The notes below the pieces were generated by a model, which ran no database searches, was not told where the DNA came from, and saw nothing but the letters and a program-made list of their open reading frames with translations. The translations under genes and the position numbers were made by a program. A stretch of 64,000 nucleotides of DNA, taken from positions 1-64,000 of the forward strand of contig CALIUM010000006.1 in NCBI GenBank assembly GCA_938048735.1, given 5' to 3'. Source of the stretch: an uncultured archaeon (GTDB lineage: Archaea; Thermoproteota; Bathyarchaeia; TCS64). Below, one piece after another: positions 34,102-43,155 of this stretch (position 1 is the stretch's first letter; each line of letters opens with the position of its first letter).

Positions 34102-35085
34102 ATGGGCCAGGTAATAGACTTTCACAACCACTTCTATCCAAGAGCCTACCTGGAGGAGTTGAAGAAGGGAGTGGGCTTCGCATCTCTATCCAGGGATGAG
34201 ATGGGAAGGCTGATCATCAATTATGAGGGGGACTACAACATAGTGGTGGGCCCCCACATCGACCTGGAGGAGAGGCTCAAGGCCATGGATAGATGGGGCA
34301 TTGACATCCAGGTCTTGACCCTTACGACGCCCGGGGTGGAGAGGGAGACGGCTGAAAGGGGGTTAAGGCTCGCCAAGGCCACCAACGACGAGTTTGGAAG
34401 GATCGTGGAGAAGTATCCAGACAGGTTCGCCGCCCTCGCAGCCCTGCCTATGCAGGATCCCACGGCGGCCGCGGAGGAGCTTGAGAGGGCTGTTAAGGAG
34501 TGCGGCCTCAGAGGGGCCACATTGATGTCTAATGTGGGTGGGAGGCCACTGGACTGGGGGCCCTTCATCCAGGTCTATGAGAAGGCCGTCGAGCTTGATG
34601 TCCCCCTCTTCATCCACCCGGCCAGCCCCATCAACCAAGGGGGCATGGGCGATTATAGGCTGGTCCCCATCCTGGGCTTCGGGGTGGATACCACCCTATC
34701 CATCCTAAGATTGGTCTTCAGCGGCGTCCTTAAGAGGCTCCCAGGATTGAAGCTTGTAGCCTCCCACCTCGGAGGGGTCTTCCCATACCTGAGGGGGAGG
34801 ATAGACCGAGGCTTCGAGGCCTACCCAGAATGCAAAGTCAATATCTCAGAGCCTCCCTCCCATTACCTCAGGGAGATATGGATGGACTCCATCTGCTATG
34901 ATGAGGATATCCTTATGTCCACGATCTCCTTCTCAGGAGCTGAGAAGATAGTTCTAGGCAGCGACCACCCCCACCAGATAGGGGACATTGAGAGGGCTGT
35001 GGAGAGGGTCAGGAGGCTTCCAATAGGAGAAGGGGAGAAGAATATGATCCTCGGGGAGAACGCGGCTAGACTCCTAAAACTATGA
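34102..35085 (+). CDS. Amidohydrolase 2 family (ACMSD-like) metal hydrolase
   Basis: This 327-residue protein starts VIDFHNHFYP, the HxH motif of the family, followed by LFIHPASP, LVASHLGGVFPY and LGSDHPHQIGD with the remaining His and Asp ligands. The group includes decarboxylases such as ACMSD and various hydrolases acting on aromatic or lactone substrates. Its 3' end overlaps that of the convergent nitrilase-like gene by 6 nt. Confidence 0.85.
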   Translation: MGQVIDFHNHFYPRAYLEELKKGVGFASLSRDEMGRLIINYEGDYNIVVGPHIDLEERLKAMDRWGIDIQVLTLTTPGVERETAERGLRLAKATNDEFGRIVEKYPDRFAALAALPMQDPTAAAEELERAVKECGLRGATLMSNVGGRPLDWGPFIQVYEKAVELDVPLFIHPASPINQGGMGDYRLVPILGFGVDTTLSILRLVFSGVLKRLPGLKLVASHLGGVFPYLRGRIDRGFEAYPECKVNISEPPSHYLREIWMDSICYDEDILMSTISFSGAEKIVLGSDHPHQIGDIERAVERVRRLPIGEGEKNMILGENAARLLKL

Positions 35086-35976
35086 TTGAAACGGTTCTTT
35101 ACCAGCAGAATGAGGCCCCTCATAACCCAGGAGGGGGCTATAGACATCTATCCTCCTGTCATGGATTATGTGGTTAAGGCTGGTCCTCATCTTCTTCAAC
35201 CTGGAATCTGTGAGGTTGAGGTCTGCGTAGATCGTCTCTTCACCCTCATAGCTGGCTGGGCCAGCCAAGATCCTCCCTCTTGGAGAGACCACCACACTCC
35301 TTCCAAGAAAGGATTGACCCCTCTCAACCCCGACCCTGTCGGCTGCGGCTATGAAGACGCCGTTCATATGGGCTTGGGCCACGCAGAGGGCCTCGACCAG
35401 GCGCCCCTCCTCAACCTTATCCCTGATGCAGACCCAGTTCGTCGGCATAAGGACGATGTCAGCCCCCTTCAGTGAGTATATCCTTATGGTCTCTGGGAAC
35501 CAGAGGTCGTAGCAGATGCCCATGGCCAACCTCCCAAGGGTTGTCTGGAAGACTGGGAGGCCCAGGTCTCCAGGCTCGAAGAAGAGCTTCTCCCTATCCC
35601 AGAGGTGGAGCTTCCTATACTTACCTAGATACCCCGTGGGCCCCAATAGCACTGAGGTGTTGTATAGAGCCGAGCCGTCCCTCTCGGCGACACCTCCTAT
35701 AAGGTAGATCCCCCGGCTCTTGGTGAGCTCGGCCCATTCCTCTACCGTCTCACCATGAGGAACCTCCTCAGAAAGCTCATAGGCCTCCCTTCTAGACTCG
35801 AAGACATAACCCGTGTTAGAGAGTTCAGGTAGGAGGATCAGCTCGGCTCCTTTATCAGCAGCCTCCTGAGCGAGCTTCAGAACCCTCCTCAGGTTCTCCT
35901 CCTTCTCCCCGACCCTCGGCTCAAATTGGATGCATGCAACCCTTACCGGGCTCTCACCAACTCCAGTGGGCCTCAA
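35080..35976 (-). CDS. Carbon-nitrogen hydrolase (nitrilase superfamily)
   Basis: This 298-residue protein has the Glu-Lys-Cys triad in context: LILLPELSNTGYVF (Glu), KYRKLHLWDREK (Lys) and LAMGICYDLWFPE (Cys). The type resembles N-carbamoyl-amine or amide hydrolases; the exact amide is not predictable. The N-terminal VRVACIQFEPRVGEKEENL is typical. It overlaps the convergent amidohydrolase gene. Confidence 0.9.
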   Translation of the reverse strand: MRPTGVGESPVRVACIQFEPRVGEKEENLRRVLKLAQEAADKGAELILLPELSNTGYVFESRREAYELSEEVPHGETVEEWAELTKSRGIYLIGGVAERDGSALYNTSVLLGPTGYLGKYRKLHLWDREKLFFEPGDLGLPVFQTTLGRLAMGICYDLWFPETIRIYSLKGADIVLMPTNWVCIRDKVEEGRLVEALCVAQAHMNGVFIAAADRVGVERGQSFLGRSVVVSPRGRILAGPASYEGEETIYADLNLTDSRLKKMRTSLNHIIHDRRIDVYSPLLGYEGPHSAGKEPFQS

Positions 35977-36110
35977 AAAACCACCAGTATTATCATACTA
36001 ATATAGCTATTAATAATCTGCGTAGAGCAGCATCCCAAATCTAACAAAATGCGGGCCCTACAAAGAAGTTAGGCAGGGAACATAAGCATTCCTTATCTTC
36101 ATATTTTCTT

Positions 36111-36187
36111 TGGCGCCGCCGGACGGACTTGAACCGTCGACCAACTGGTTAACAGCCAGGCGCTCTACCGGACTGAGCTACGGCGGC
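36111..36187 (-). tRNA. tRNA-Asn (anticodon GTT), CCA encoded
   Basis: The reverse strand gives acceptor GCCGCCG/CGGCGGC, anticodon loop CTGTTAA with anticodon GTT, T arm GACGG-TTCAAGT-CCGTC, discriminator G and CCA. One C-T mismatch closes the anticodon stem. A TATA-like TAAAAATTTA lies about 30-38 bp upstream (36215-36225). The 200 bp beyond it, 36190-36392, hold no gene. Confidence 0.95.
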
Positions 36188-36392
36188 CTCGAAATAACAT
36201 AGAAGCCTGAGGTTAATAAAAATTTAATCATCCATTCTTGGTGGTTTTAAAGGTGGATGCGTAGTGGTGTTGCGGATTCCAGCTAGCTTCTCCAAAACAA
36301 CATGTCGCCCTCTTTGAGGCTGTCCACAAAGGCCCTACTAACCTGATGGAGGGCTTAACATCTTGAGGTGTTTTGATGAAGCCTCGTCCATT

Positions 36393-36629
36393 TTAGGGCG
36401 GGATGAGGAGGGATACGATCCCTCCCAGCCAATAGCCGAATGCTGCGGCCGCCGTTAGAGCTACGGCTACTAGGATGGCCGTTGCAATTTTTTGGTTGAT
36501 GCTATACTCCCTATCAGTTTTCTCCAATCTAAAACGACCCAATTCAAATCTATTTCTTATTTGATAAATGGATTGTGAATTTGTAATATGTATTAAGGGT
36601 TTACCATTTTGATTTGCTATAATGATCAT
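36393..36629 (-). CDS. Short protein with an archaeal-pilin-like N-terminal helix
   Basis: 78 residues ending in one long hydrophobic helix: YSINQKIATAILVAVALTAA followed by AAFGYWLGGI. That pattern (basic residue, IATAILVAVA, then YWLGG) closely resembles the N-terminal module of archaeal type IV pilins and archaellin-like proteins, but the expected beta-rich head is missing after SLLIPP. It could be a truncated pilin relic or a genuine single-helix membrane protein. The first ~35 residues are weakly supported; a later start is possible. Confidence 0.4.
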   Translation of the reverse strand: MIIIANQNGKPLIHITNSQSIYQIRNRFELGRFRLEKTDREYSINQKIATAILVAVALTAAAAFGYWLGGIVSLLIPP

Positions 36630-36695
36630 CTTTAGAGTTGCTTATCATGTGGGTTAACGCCATCCTTAAATCTAGAGGCCCTTTTGAATCTCTGG

Positions 36696-37307
36696 ATGGA
36701 GATCCTTCAGGCATCTGAGGAGGCGGTTAGGAGGGCTGCGGCCATCATCAGGCTTGGAGGGGTGGTTATATACCCAACTGAGACGGTCTATGGCTTGGGC
36801 TGTGATCCGGCCAATGTGGACGCCGCTAAGAGGGTATGCATGATTAAGGGTAGGGTGGATAAGCCCCTACCCCTAGCCTGCTCAGATGTGGATGTTGCTA
36901 GGAGGCTTGTGGAGTTTAACCCTCCTGCTGAGAGGCTCGCCTCCAGGTTCTGGCCTGGCCCCTTGGTCTTGGTTCTTCCAGCGAGGGTTGACTATTCCAT
37001 CTGGGTCACCAGGGGGGCGAGGACCCTCGGTGTGAGGGTTCCAGATCACGCCGTGGCTAGGAGGCTTGCGGAACTCTCGGGTGGAGTTATAGTTAGCACG
37101 AGTGCGAATAGGTCTGGGGGGCCCCCTCCCACCACGGCTGGAGAGGCTGCTGAGGCCCTTGGAGGGGAGGTGGACCTCATCCTAGATGGTGGTAGAACAC
37201 CCCTTGGGGAGCCATCCACCGTGGTGGATCTGAGTGGGGAGGAGGTCTGGATCCTAAGGAAGGGGCCGATAAGGTCTGAGCAGATCAGGGAGGCCCTAGG
37301 ACTCTAG
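36696..37307 (+). CDS. sua5: Sua5/YrdC-family threonylcarbamoyl-AMP synthase
   Basis: About 203 residues from ATG 36696 (an in-frame TTG 36684 adds four residues). Family motifs are GGVVIYPTETVYGLGCDP, IKGRVDKPLPLA, RFWPGPLVLVLPA, GVRVPDHAVARRLAELSGG and STSANRSGGP. It lacks the C-terminal Sua5 domain. It makes threonylcarbamoyl-AMP for the t6A modification of ANN-decoding tRNAs; a Cgi121 KEOPS subunit is encoded 1.5 kb away. It overlaps the convergent DUF89 gene by 4 nt. Confidence 0.92.
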   Translation: MEILQASEEAVRRAAAIIRLGGVVIYPTETVYGLGCDPANVDAAKRVCMIKGRVDKPLPLACSDVDVARRLVEFNPPAERLASRFWPGPLVLVLPARVDYSIWVTRGARTLGVRVPDHAVARRLAELSGGVIVSTSANRSGGPPPTTAGEAAEALGGEVDLILDGGRTPLGEPSTVVDLSGEEVWILRKGPIRSEQIREALGL

Positions 37308-38191
37308 AGGCTCCAACCCTCTGGAACGAGCTTCACTATGTTCTTTTCAAGCGGGGCCCCTATTGAAGAGGCTACAGGCTCGCATTTGGTCCTGAGAATG
37401 AAGAGGGTTGGGTGGTGGGCTGGCTCCTCGGTCAGGGTCTCCCAGTTGGCCATCCCCTTAGCCAGGATGATATCAGCCTCTCTAAACCTCCTCCTGAACT
37501 CTTCCGATGCCTCCTCCAGGTTGATGCCTATCGAATCCGACCCGGTGTCAACCACTTCATCGGCCTCCTCAGCCATTCCAGTGGCAATGGCGTCTTCCAT
37601 CAAGGCGTCGTTCAGGGCTGGACCCCCCTTCACGGCCACCACGACCCTGCAGCCTAATCTCTTAAGCTCTCTAACCAGCAATCTATCCAGGGCTATCTCC
37701 CCAGCGTTGTCAGCGAGGAGGAGCACCTCAATCCCCGGGCCTAGAAGCCTCCTGAAGACCTCTGTGTCGTCGATGTAGAGCTCCTCCGCCTCGAACCTTC
37801 CGAGAACCTCGTTTATATCGTGGCTGTGCCCTGGCACATCGTACTCTATGATGTTTCCAAGGCAGGATAACCTCAAAGCTGTTCTGAGACGCTCATCTTC
37901 GGGTTGCGCCTCCAAGAACTCCCCCAATGCCGGGAGTAGGCGGAGGGACTCCTCGTTCGCTCTCCTCTTCATCTCCCTGTAGGGGTCGTTACAGCCTGTC
38001 ATCCTCCTTATCAACCTGTCCCTTTCAGCCCCAAGCCTTGAGGGGACGGCTTTAGGGTTGAATTTCTCCCCCATTAGTTGAAGGAGCCCCCTGAAAGCCT
38101 CGAAGCGAAGCTTCTCATCCTCCGTCGCCCTCAGGATCTCCATGTAGCCCCTGTGCATCAAACAGTATCCGCAGCGAGAACCGACCTTCAT
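37304..38191 (-). CDS. DUF89 (ARMT1-like) metal-dependent phosphatase
   Basis: This 295-residue protein has CGYCLMHRG near the N-terminus, DPYREMKRRANEESLRLLP and the metal site VLLLADNAGEIALDRLLVREL, then VVVAVKGGPALNDALMEDA, the signatures of the archaeal DUF89/COG1578 group. Characterised relatives act as damage-control phosphatases on sugar or cofactor phosphates. Its substrate is unknown. It overlaps the end of sua5 and diverges from the THUMP gene. Confidence 0.9.
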   Translation of the reverse strand: MKVGSRCGYCLMHRGYMEILRATEDEKLRFEAFRGLLQLMGEKFNPKAVPSRLGAERDRLIRRMTGCNDPYREMKRRANEESLRLLPALGEFLEAQPEDERLRTALRLSCLGNIIEYDVPGHSHDINEVLGRFEAEELYIDDTEVFRRLLGPGIEVLLLADNAGEIALDRLLVRELKRLGCRVVVAVKGGPALNDALMEDAIATGMAEEADEVVDTGSDSIGINLEEASEEFRRRFREADIILAKGMANWETLTEEPAHHPTLFILRTKCEPVASSIGAPLEKNIVKLVPEGWSL

Positions 38192-38247
38192 AGGCTCCGA
38201 TAGGGGATGGGGCCACTATATAAAAACTTGTAGTCCTTATTCTATCT

Positions 38248-38799
38248 TTGATGGTCTCATTATCATCAGATTTCAACCTCATCGCGACTACGACGAGGGG
38301 TTTGGAGAGCGAGGCCTCCAGCGAGCTCTGGATGCTCTTGAGGGAGTTGGGGGATGAGAACCCAAGCGTGGGCCACGCCCATGTTAGGGGCCTCATACTT
38401 GCTAAGACCTCCCTAGACCCGCTGGAGGCGGTGAGGCTTCTCAAAGAGGAGTTAAGGAGGAATCCGCAGGATTTCAGATATCTCCTGAGGGTCATACCTG
38501 TTGAGGTGATCGTCCCAACTGAGCTGGATAGCATCGCGAAGGCCGCCCACCAGCTGGCCTCCAGGATAGGGATGGAAGAAACATTTAGGATAACCGTTGA
38601 AAAGAGGAGGACAGAGCTCAGCAGCAGGGAGGCCATAGAGGCGGTCGCATCCGGAATTAAGAGGAGGGTGGACCTCGAGAACCCTGACTGGGTGGTATTG
38701 ATAGAGATCGTGGGGAGGTATACAGGGATCTCTGTTGTACGTCCTGACTCCATCCTGAACGTGCAGAAGATGAAGGCCGAATCACCGGTGAACAGCTAA
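38248..38799 (+). CDS. THUMP-domain RNA-binding protein, Tan1-like
   Basis: This 183-residue protein begins FNLIATTTRGLESEASSEL and contains the THUMP core: FRITVEKRRTELSSREAIEAVASGI and VVLIEIVGRYTGISVVRP. The family (COG1818) binds tRNA; in yeast, Tan1 helps Kre33 acetylate cytidine 12. It lacks a catalytic domain. Its last 18 nt overlap the convergent Cgi121 gene. Confidence 0.88.
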   Translation: MMVSLSSDFNLIATTTRGLESEASSELWMLLRELGDENPSVGHAHVRGLILAKTSLDPLEAVRLLKEELRRNPQDFRYLLRVIPVEVIVPTELDSIAKAAHQLASRIGMEETFRITVEKRRTELSSREAIEAVASGIKRRVDLENPDWVVLIEIVGRYTGISVVRPDSILNVQKMKAESPVNS

Positions 38800-39357
38800 A
38801 AGGGCTCCCCTCTCTATTACGAGGCTGGTCAAGGCCTCATGGGGGTCTCCACCGACGGCCTCCAGCTCCTCCCCCGTGACCCCGTAAACATCCATAAGGA
38901 TCCTCAACTTCTCTCCGCTGACCGACAGGACGGAGTCGTCCTTGGCGCCTAGGAGCTTGGAGACCCTCTCGAAGCACCCTTGGGCCTCATCCCTCTCCTG
39001 GGACATCACGAGAAGAGCCATATTCTTGGTAGACTTGGAGACGCCCAAAACCTCCAATGCTTCTGAGATCTGGTCCCTGCATGAGGCGTAGAGGAGGATC
39101 TCCATGGCCAGGCTCCTTGACAGTGCTGAACCGGTTTTGAAGGCCCTATCGGCGTTCACGGCGGCCATGTATATGTGCTCCCAGCCTGCGACCCTGTCGG
39201 CGTCGAAGAGCTGGAAGGTGCAGGGGGCGGCCGCCTCGCCTATCCTCCTGAGGAGGGATTCAACATCGCTCACTTGAACATCCCTGAAGCCCCCAATCAA
39301 GAGATACCAGCCTGAATCCCTAATCCTAGCCCTGTAGGTCATGGCGCAGCCTCTCAT
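38782..39357 (-). CDS. cgi121: KEOPS complex subunit Cgi121
   Basis: This 191-residue protein has the Cgi121 core AAPCTFQLFDADRVAGWEHIYMA, AFKTGSALSRSLAMEILLYASCRDQISEALEVLGV. Cgi121 binds the Bud32 kinase and the tRNA CCA end in KEOPS, which transfers the carbamoyl-threonine made by Sua5 to A37. The start overlaps the end of the upstream FMN reductase gene by 32 nt; the shorter start MTYRARIRDSGW six codons in is equally possible. Confidence 0.85.
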   Translation of the reverse strand: MRGCAMTYRARIRDSGWYLLIGGFRDVQVSDVESLLRRIGEAAAPCTFQLFDADRVAGWEHIYMAAVNADRAFKTGSALSRSLAMEILLYASCRDQISEALEVLGVSKSTKNMALLVMSQERDEAQGCFERVSKLLGAKDDSVLSVSGEKLRILMDVYGVTGEELEAVGGDPHEALTSLVIERGALLAVHR

Positions 39358-39973
39358 AGCCCAACTTCATGGCTAAGGCTATCCTAGCAACCCTCCTCCC
39401 AACCCCCCTCGCGTTGGAGATGGCAATCTTATCCTCCTCAACCCTTCTCCAGCCAGCCTCTCCTTGGAGAGTTGCGACCCCGAACTGGCCCATGGTTAGG
39501 GGGTCCTCGCACCCCCCTACAAAGATCATGCCGTGGACGAGGGCGAAGTGGGCTATAGCCTCGATCACCCTCTCTCCACCCCCGTGGCGGAGGCCTGAGA
39601 CCGAGAGGGCTGAGGCCACCTTCCCCCCGAGCCTATGCCCCCCCATCTTCAAGGGCCTGGTTCGATCCATGAAGCTCTTCATAATGCCAGGAACCGATCC
39701 AAAGTAGCTTGGAGCAGCCAGGATGATGGCATCAGCTCCCAAAAGCCTCTCTAGGATCCTGCCCATATCATCCTCTGAGTCTAAGGGGCATGGCTTCCCC
39801 CTAACACAGATGTTACATCCGTTGCAGGGGAGAATCCTATAATCTGAGAGGCTTAACAGCTCCGTGTCAACCCCCTCCTCAGAAGCAGCCTCAAGGGAGA
39901 CCCTCAGCAACAGCTCGGTGTTCTTACCCTTCCTCGGGGATCCAGAAACCCCTAAAACTCTCACACCAGACAT
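39326..39973 (-). CDS. NADPH-dependent FMN reductase / iron-sulfur flavoprotein-like
   Basis: About 215 residues from ATG 39973 (MSGVRVLGVSGSPRKGKNTE); the frame is open to 39997. The flavodoxin-like phosphate loop GVSGSPRKGKNTE is followed by CNGCNICVRGKPCPL, a compact cysteine group as in iron-sulfur flavoproteins, then ILAAPSYFGSVPGIMKSFMDR. It probably carries FMN and perhaps a [4Fe-4S] cluster and transfers electrons. Its partner is unknown. Confidence 0.87.
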   Translation of the reverse strand: MSGVRVLGVSGSPRKGKNTELLLRVSLEAASEEGVDTELLSLSDYRILPCNGCNICVRGKPCPLDSEDDMGRILERLLGADAIILAAPSYFGSVPGIMKSFMDRTRPLKMGGHRLGGKVASALSVSGLRHGGGERVIEAIAHFALVHGMIFVGGCEDPLTMGQFGVATLQGEAGWRRVEEDKIAISNARGVGRRVARIALAMKLGYERLRHDLQG

Positions 39974-40171
39974 AATGCATCTCACTCTAAGAGACAATAA
40001 CCTATAAAGTCCTTCTCCCTCCCCATAAATAATAATGGATTCATCAATATGACTTCATCTATAAGACTTAGATTCTCTCAGCTCCCTTACACGGGTCCCT
40101 AGAGTGGACCGGAGCTTGGGCCTATGATTATAGAGCAGGCCACGTTGAAGAGGGTTGAGATTGAGAAGAGC

Positions 40172-41467
40172 CTAGATGATGAAGGACTCCCTCTCCACAT
40201 TCCGCCTCTCTATCCCTATATCTGAAACCCTGAACCGTTTACCCCCATATAGCTCGGCCTCCTTCTCACCCGCATAAAGTGCGGCTGTTATCCTGCCTAG
40301 GGCGTCGCACTTCATTATCCCGCTACCGCTCGCAGCCCCCACATATATTAGATCTGGAGCTAATGCCTCCACAACCGGGGTCTGGTCAAGGCTGTTTATC
40401 GAGTACTGCCCAGCCCACATGTTCACAGGCCTCAGATCCCTGAAGCATGGGAAGTACTTGACCAGCACATGGTAGATGTTATTGGTATAGTACTCCTCTT
40501 CGGGCTGGGGGTCCTCCTCCAAGCCGAACCTCCTCCCGAGGTTGTCGGCGCACCCCAGCCAGACGCTCCCCTCAGTCAACTCGGGCTTGAAGTACACCCC
40601 AGCCTTGGGGAGTATGGTGAAGGGGAGGACCCCATGCTCGTTCAGGCCCTCAACCTGGAATAGGCCCTTAAGCCTGGGGTCTTTGAAGGTGAATATCTGC
40701 CTCTTCTTAGCCCTCATGAAGGGATCCAGCCCAATGGGTTCCAAGAGCCTCCCGGACCAGACGCCGGCCGCGACTATGGTGGTCTCCGCCCTTATTTCCC
40801 CCCTGCTAGTCTCAGCCCCAGCCACGTGGACATCCTGCCAGATGAAGGGCTCCCCGGGGAGGCCTAGCTCAACCTCGGGCTTAAGCATAAGCCTCTTGAC
40901 CTCAACGCCATATCTGATCTCTCCACCAAGCTTGAGGAACATCTCCTCATAGCACCTGACAAGAGAGTCAGCATCGATGCTCCCACATTTTCTCCCAAGA
41001 ACCCCAAAATCAACAGGCTCCAGGCCCAGGAGCTCGGCCTCCTCATCCCCCTCAAAATCAACCACAAGGTCAGGGATCTTCCCACTCAGCTCACCCCTCT
41101 TAAATACCGCCAAATCAACACCTCTCGACCTTATCTTTTCTAAAGCTTCTGAGTGATGGCTATACTGCTTCTCGCTGAAGAGCCATAGGTAACCTATCTT
41201 GGCCAGTTTAAGGTCATACCCAAGATCCTCCTGAAGATGTATGAACCAGTCAATGGTCGAGTCGGCGAGAAGATAGTTAGTCTCGGATCCGAAGACGTTT
41301 CTGAAGGCTCCCTCACTCTTAGCGCTGTTACCCTGCCCAGGCCCCCCAAACCTCTCAACAACAAGAACTCTCTTATTGGGGTGCCTAACCTTCAGGTGGT
41401 AGGCCGAACTCAGGCCCAGAATGCCCGCACCTATGACTAAGACGTCGCACTCCATATTCATCACCAT
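40172..41467 (-). CDS. FAD-dependent amine or amino-acid oxidoreductase (DAO family)
   Basis: This 431-residue protein begins CDVLVIGAGILGLSSAYHL, the dinucleotide-binding motif, with ERFGGPGQGNSAKSEGAF, a TTIVAAGVWSGRLLEPIG second FAD segment and the C-terminal YVGAASGSGIMKCDALGRI. It fits sarcosine-oxidase/glycine-oxidase-like or hydroxyproline dehydrogenases. A proline-racemase-family gene is 1.7 kb away and would give related substrates, but no direct operon link exists. No signal peptide is seen. Confidence 0.85.
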   Translation of the reverse strand: MVMNMECDVLVIGAGILGLSSAYHLKVRHPNKRVLVVERFGGPGQGNSAKSEGAFRNVFGSETNYLLADSTIDWFIHLQEDLGYDLKLAKIGYLWLFSEKQYSHHSEALEKIRSRGVDLAVFKRGELSGKIPDLVVDFEGDEEAELLGLEPVDFGVLGRKCGSIDADSLVRCYEEMFLKLGGEIRYGVEVKRLMLKPEVELGLPGEPFIWQDVHVAGAETSRGEIRAETTIVAAGVWSGRLLEPIGLDPFMRAKKRQIFTFKDPRLKGLFQVEGLNEHGVLPFTILPKAGVYFKPELTEGSVWLGCADNLGRRFGLEEDPQPEEEYYTNNIYHVLVKYFPCFRDLRPVNMWAGQYSINSLDQTPVVEALAPDLIYVGAASGSGIMKCDALGRITAALYAGEKEAELYGGKRFRVSDIGIERRNVERESFII

Positions 41468-41719
41468 TAGAGAATGATTTCAAAGATACCTTTAATATTT
41501 ATGCACTTTGAAATTTCCTTCACCGCTAGCCAAATTCAAGATAAAAATATCCTGACGAAAAATAGAGGAAACAAGCGAAAAAATCATTTTTTAATTTTGA
41601 ATCTCCCTATAACCAGAGGGATCTTTTAGAACAACGTATCGAAGATCACCTTAAAGTTAATACTGGCCATTTAGTTAAATGTTATCTCTTTGACATAAGG
41701 GCAGATGAGGAGGACCAAG

Positions 41720-42745
41720 TCATCGTTTACCAAGTTTTCTGGCGAGTTCAGATAGTTCAGGGTGGACGCATCGGCCCTTATCGAGGATCTGCTCCCCATC
41801 AAGCCAGACTGATGAGTTGAGGCAGATGCCGTCTGAGTGGGTTGCTGCGGGCCTCCAAGGCATGTTCCCTATACCCCACTCCGTGCATCCCCAGACCCTC
41901 TCATCTTCAACTATGTTTCCAGTCAGCCTAGCTCCAGGGTTGAAGCCGTAACATATGTGAGCCATCTTCAGCATGTTTGGATCGTTGAAGCTTCTGAGCC
42001 AAGCCTCATAATCAGCGGCCTCCTTTCCGCCATCGAACTTTATTATGTCCCCCTTCTCCACCGTTAGCTCTATCGGCTCTTTTAGAAGCCCTATTGGAGG
42101 AAAAACCGAGCCGTCGAAGACTATCTTCCCGTTAATGGTCTGGTGTAATATTGACCATCCTATCTGCCCGGCCATCATGTGCGGCCCAGGTGTATCAGCG
42201 TAGCCTGACGCGTATCTCGGCCTCCCTTTGGGATCATTCTTGAAGGTGACATCGCAGCCCGCCGGCGTTGTGATCTGCACCTCCTTAGCTGATGTCGTTA
42301 GTACTGCCACCCTTTCCAAGAACTTCCTCAGAAGTGGATAATCTATCCTCCCGATGCACCTAATCATCATCTCCGCATTCATACCGACGAGGCAAAGGTA
42401 TCTGAGACGTGGATTCTCCTTCATGACGATGTCATACGGCGTCGAGTATAACAGCCACTCATTATTGAACTCGACCCAGGCGTCAGCCCCCTTGAGGGCG
42501 CCAATTAGGGCTTCTTGAGGTAGCATAGGGTCTGCGGCCTTCCCGACCCCCAAGGGGGAAGCAAGCCAGATGACCATGGGCTTAGCCCCCAAGGCGAAGG
42601 CGGACCTAGCCGTCGCCTCCACCACACGCATGTCCGACTCCGTGTCAGAGGTGATTATAAACGTCTCGCCCTCCTTGAGCTTGAATAGCTCCCTCGTGAG
42701 GATGTCAGCAGCCCTCCCCAACTCGAACTCGTATATCTTCGACAT
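41720..42745 (-). CDS. M29-like / NicX-related metal enzyme (aminopeptidase T superfamily)
   Basis: This 341-residue protein shows KLKEGETFIITSDTESDMRVVEATARSAFALGAKPMVIWLA near the start, ATHSDGICLNSSVWLDGE at the end, and EDERVWGCTEWGIGNMPWRP in between, the set typical of proteins annotated as leucyl aminopeptidase T or 2,5-dihydroxypyridine dioxygenase (NicX). Metal ligands include the His in ATHSD and Glu in CTEWGIG. Peptidase versus dioxygenase function cannot be decided. Confidence 0.75.
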   Translation of the reverse strand: MSKIYEFELGRAADILTRELFKLKEGETFIITSDTESDMRVVEATARSAFALGAKPMVIWLASPLGVGKAADPMLPQEALIGALKGADAWVEFNNEWLLYSTPYDIVMKENPRLRYLCLVGMNAEMMIRCIGRIDYPLLRKFLERVAVLTTSAKEVQITTPAGCDVTFKNDPKGRPRYASGYADTPGPHMMAGQIGWSILHQTINGKIVFDGSVFPPIGLLKEPIELTVEKGDIIKFDGGKEAADYEAWLRSFNDPNMLKMAHICYGFNPGARLTGNIVEDERVWGCTEWGIGNMPWRPAATHSDGICLNSSVWLDGEQILDKGRCVHPELSELARKLGKR

Positions 42746-43155
42746 AACAGATCACCCAATCATGGGTATATTATCAATGTATAAAAATTTTCATTTTAAA
42801 CTTAACTCAGAATACATTGATATATAGACCTCATTTTTGGAATACCATAAAGGTAAGAAAGTGTAATTAACATATAATAACAAAATCTGTGTTCGAATAT
42901 GATGGTCAAAATCTAGTTATTCTTTAGTATCTCAACAAGTTATAATGTTAAAGGAGGATGATGTGAGGATTTTATCTTTTTTCAAGGTGGTTCATTGTTA
43001 CTCAATTTTAATTTCGACCATAATTAACTAGATAATACAAATGAATCCCTTTCCATTTGTCATGAATAAAAGGTTTTAAATTACAATCAGGCCCTTCAAT
43101 ACGTTTACCTTACAACCTAATTATTTAAAGTGTTTTTTATTATAAACTCTCAGGT
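42746..43155. promoter_or_regulatory. AT-rich intergenic region with a TATA-like element for the proline racemase gene
   Basis: These 410 bp show no coding sequence on either strand. TATTTAAAGTG near 43122-43132 is TATA-like, about 25-30 bp before ATG 43156, as expected for a short or absent leader. The other end must drive the M29-like gene (start 42745); TATAAAAATTT near 42780 is a candidate. Confidence 0.45.

Noticed and set aside
36240-36392. Possible second element relic next to tRNA-Asn
   Set aside because: No coding similarity to the other element remnants could be found in this short stretch.
40100-40200. Short forward frame starting near 40123
   Set aside because: It ends inside the antisense strand of the FAD oxidoreductase gene and resembles no family.
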